Shown: one piece after another, positions 6,631-6,732 of the stretch | How the letters are laid out: each line of letters begins with the position of its first letter | Numbering within the stretch: the stretch's first letter is position 1 | NCBI GenBank assembly: GCA_024644505.1 | Contig: JAHEHQ010000144.1 | Location: 1-6,732, forward strand | Origin: Gammaproteobacteria bacterium | Lineage (GTDB): Bacteria; Pseudomonadota; Gammaproteobacteria; Chromatiales; Chromatiaceae | Length of the DNA: 6,732 bases | Direction of reading: 5' to 3' | Notes under the pieces: generated by a model | Databases searched by the model: none | Seen by the model: the letters and a program-made list of their open reading frames with translations, nothing else | Told to the model about the DNA's origin: nothing | Made by a program: the position numbers and the translations under genes

Positions 6631-6732
6631 TAGTGTGCTGAGTCAGAAGTTCGCATGATTTCAGCGGGGCGGAAACAGTCATGGGCAAGGCGCGCGAGTG
6701 CAGGACTGGCCTGAGCCAATTCAAACGAGCGC
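6631..6732. mobile_element. Possible edge of a small transposable element (MITE-like), incomplete
   Basis: The sequence from TAGTGTGCTGAGTCAG at 6631 onward is non-coding as far as visible and begins at a TA, the target used by IS630/Tc1-type elements. Its style resembles dispersed short elements with long terminal inverted repeats that I vaguely recall from gammaproteobacterial genomes. The other end, where a matching inverted repeat should lie, is beyond the window, so this is a tentative call from impression rather than from a visible repeat pair. The only internal pairing noted is CAGTC (6676-6680) with GACTG (6704-6708). Confidence 0.2.

Noticed and set aside
1..6732. CRISPR array, tRNA or rRNA gene, prophage or defence system
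   Set aside because: No spaced direct repeats, tRNA-like cloverleaf, rRNA sequence or phage/defence protein signatures were seen on either strand.

Overview
The window looks like chromosomal DNA from a moderately GC-rich proteobacterium. My best guess is a gammaproteobacterium, based on codon use and on the style of the egtB/egtD and LOG-family proteins. This is an inference and no marker gene confirms it. All supported genes lie on the + strand and are densely packed. The two internal gaps are 64 and 158 bases, and a 119-base tail follows the last stop.

Layout. (1) Bases 1-1104 carry the 3' part of a stand-alone FMN/[3Fe-4S] glutamate synthase-like protein, probably cut by the window edge. 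(2) Bases 1169-4214 form a tight three-gene run: a DUF5996 protein, EgtB (the non-heme iron sulfoxide synthase of ergothioneine synthesis) and EgtD (the histidine Nα-trimethyltransferase). Both junctions overlap (ATGA at 1996-1999, TGATG at 3259-3263), so the three are almost certainly co-transcribed and probably translationally coupled. EgtD makes hercynine from histidine and SAM. EgtB then joins hercynine to a thiol donor using O2. The DUF5996 protein has no known role. (3) Bases 4215-4372 hold nested inverted repeats, including a hairpin with an A-run before it and a T-run after it that reads as an intrinsic terminator or attenuator. (4) Bases 4373-6613 encode a 746-residue fusion of a complete MBL/β-CASP ribonuclease-type domain and a LOG-family (TIGR00730-like) nucleotide phosphoribohydrolase-type domain, joined by a polar linker. 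(5) Bases 6614-6732 are non-coding as far as visible and may be the start of a small mobile element.

The most unusual item is the nuclease-LOG fusion. If both halves act as their families suggest, one polypeptide could degrade RNA to nucleoside monophosphates and then hydrolyse those to free base and ribose 5-phosphate. The second most interesting item is the coupling of an uncharacterised DUF5996 gene to a minimal ergothioneine operon that shows no egtA, egtC or egtE.
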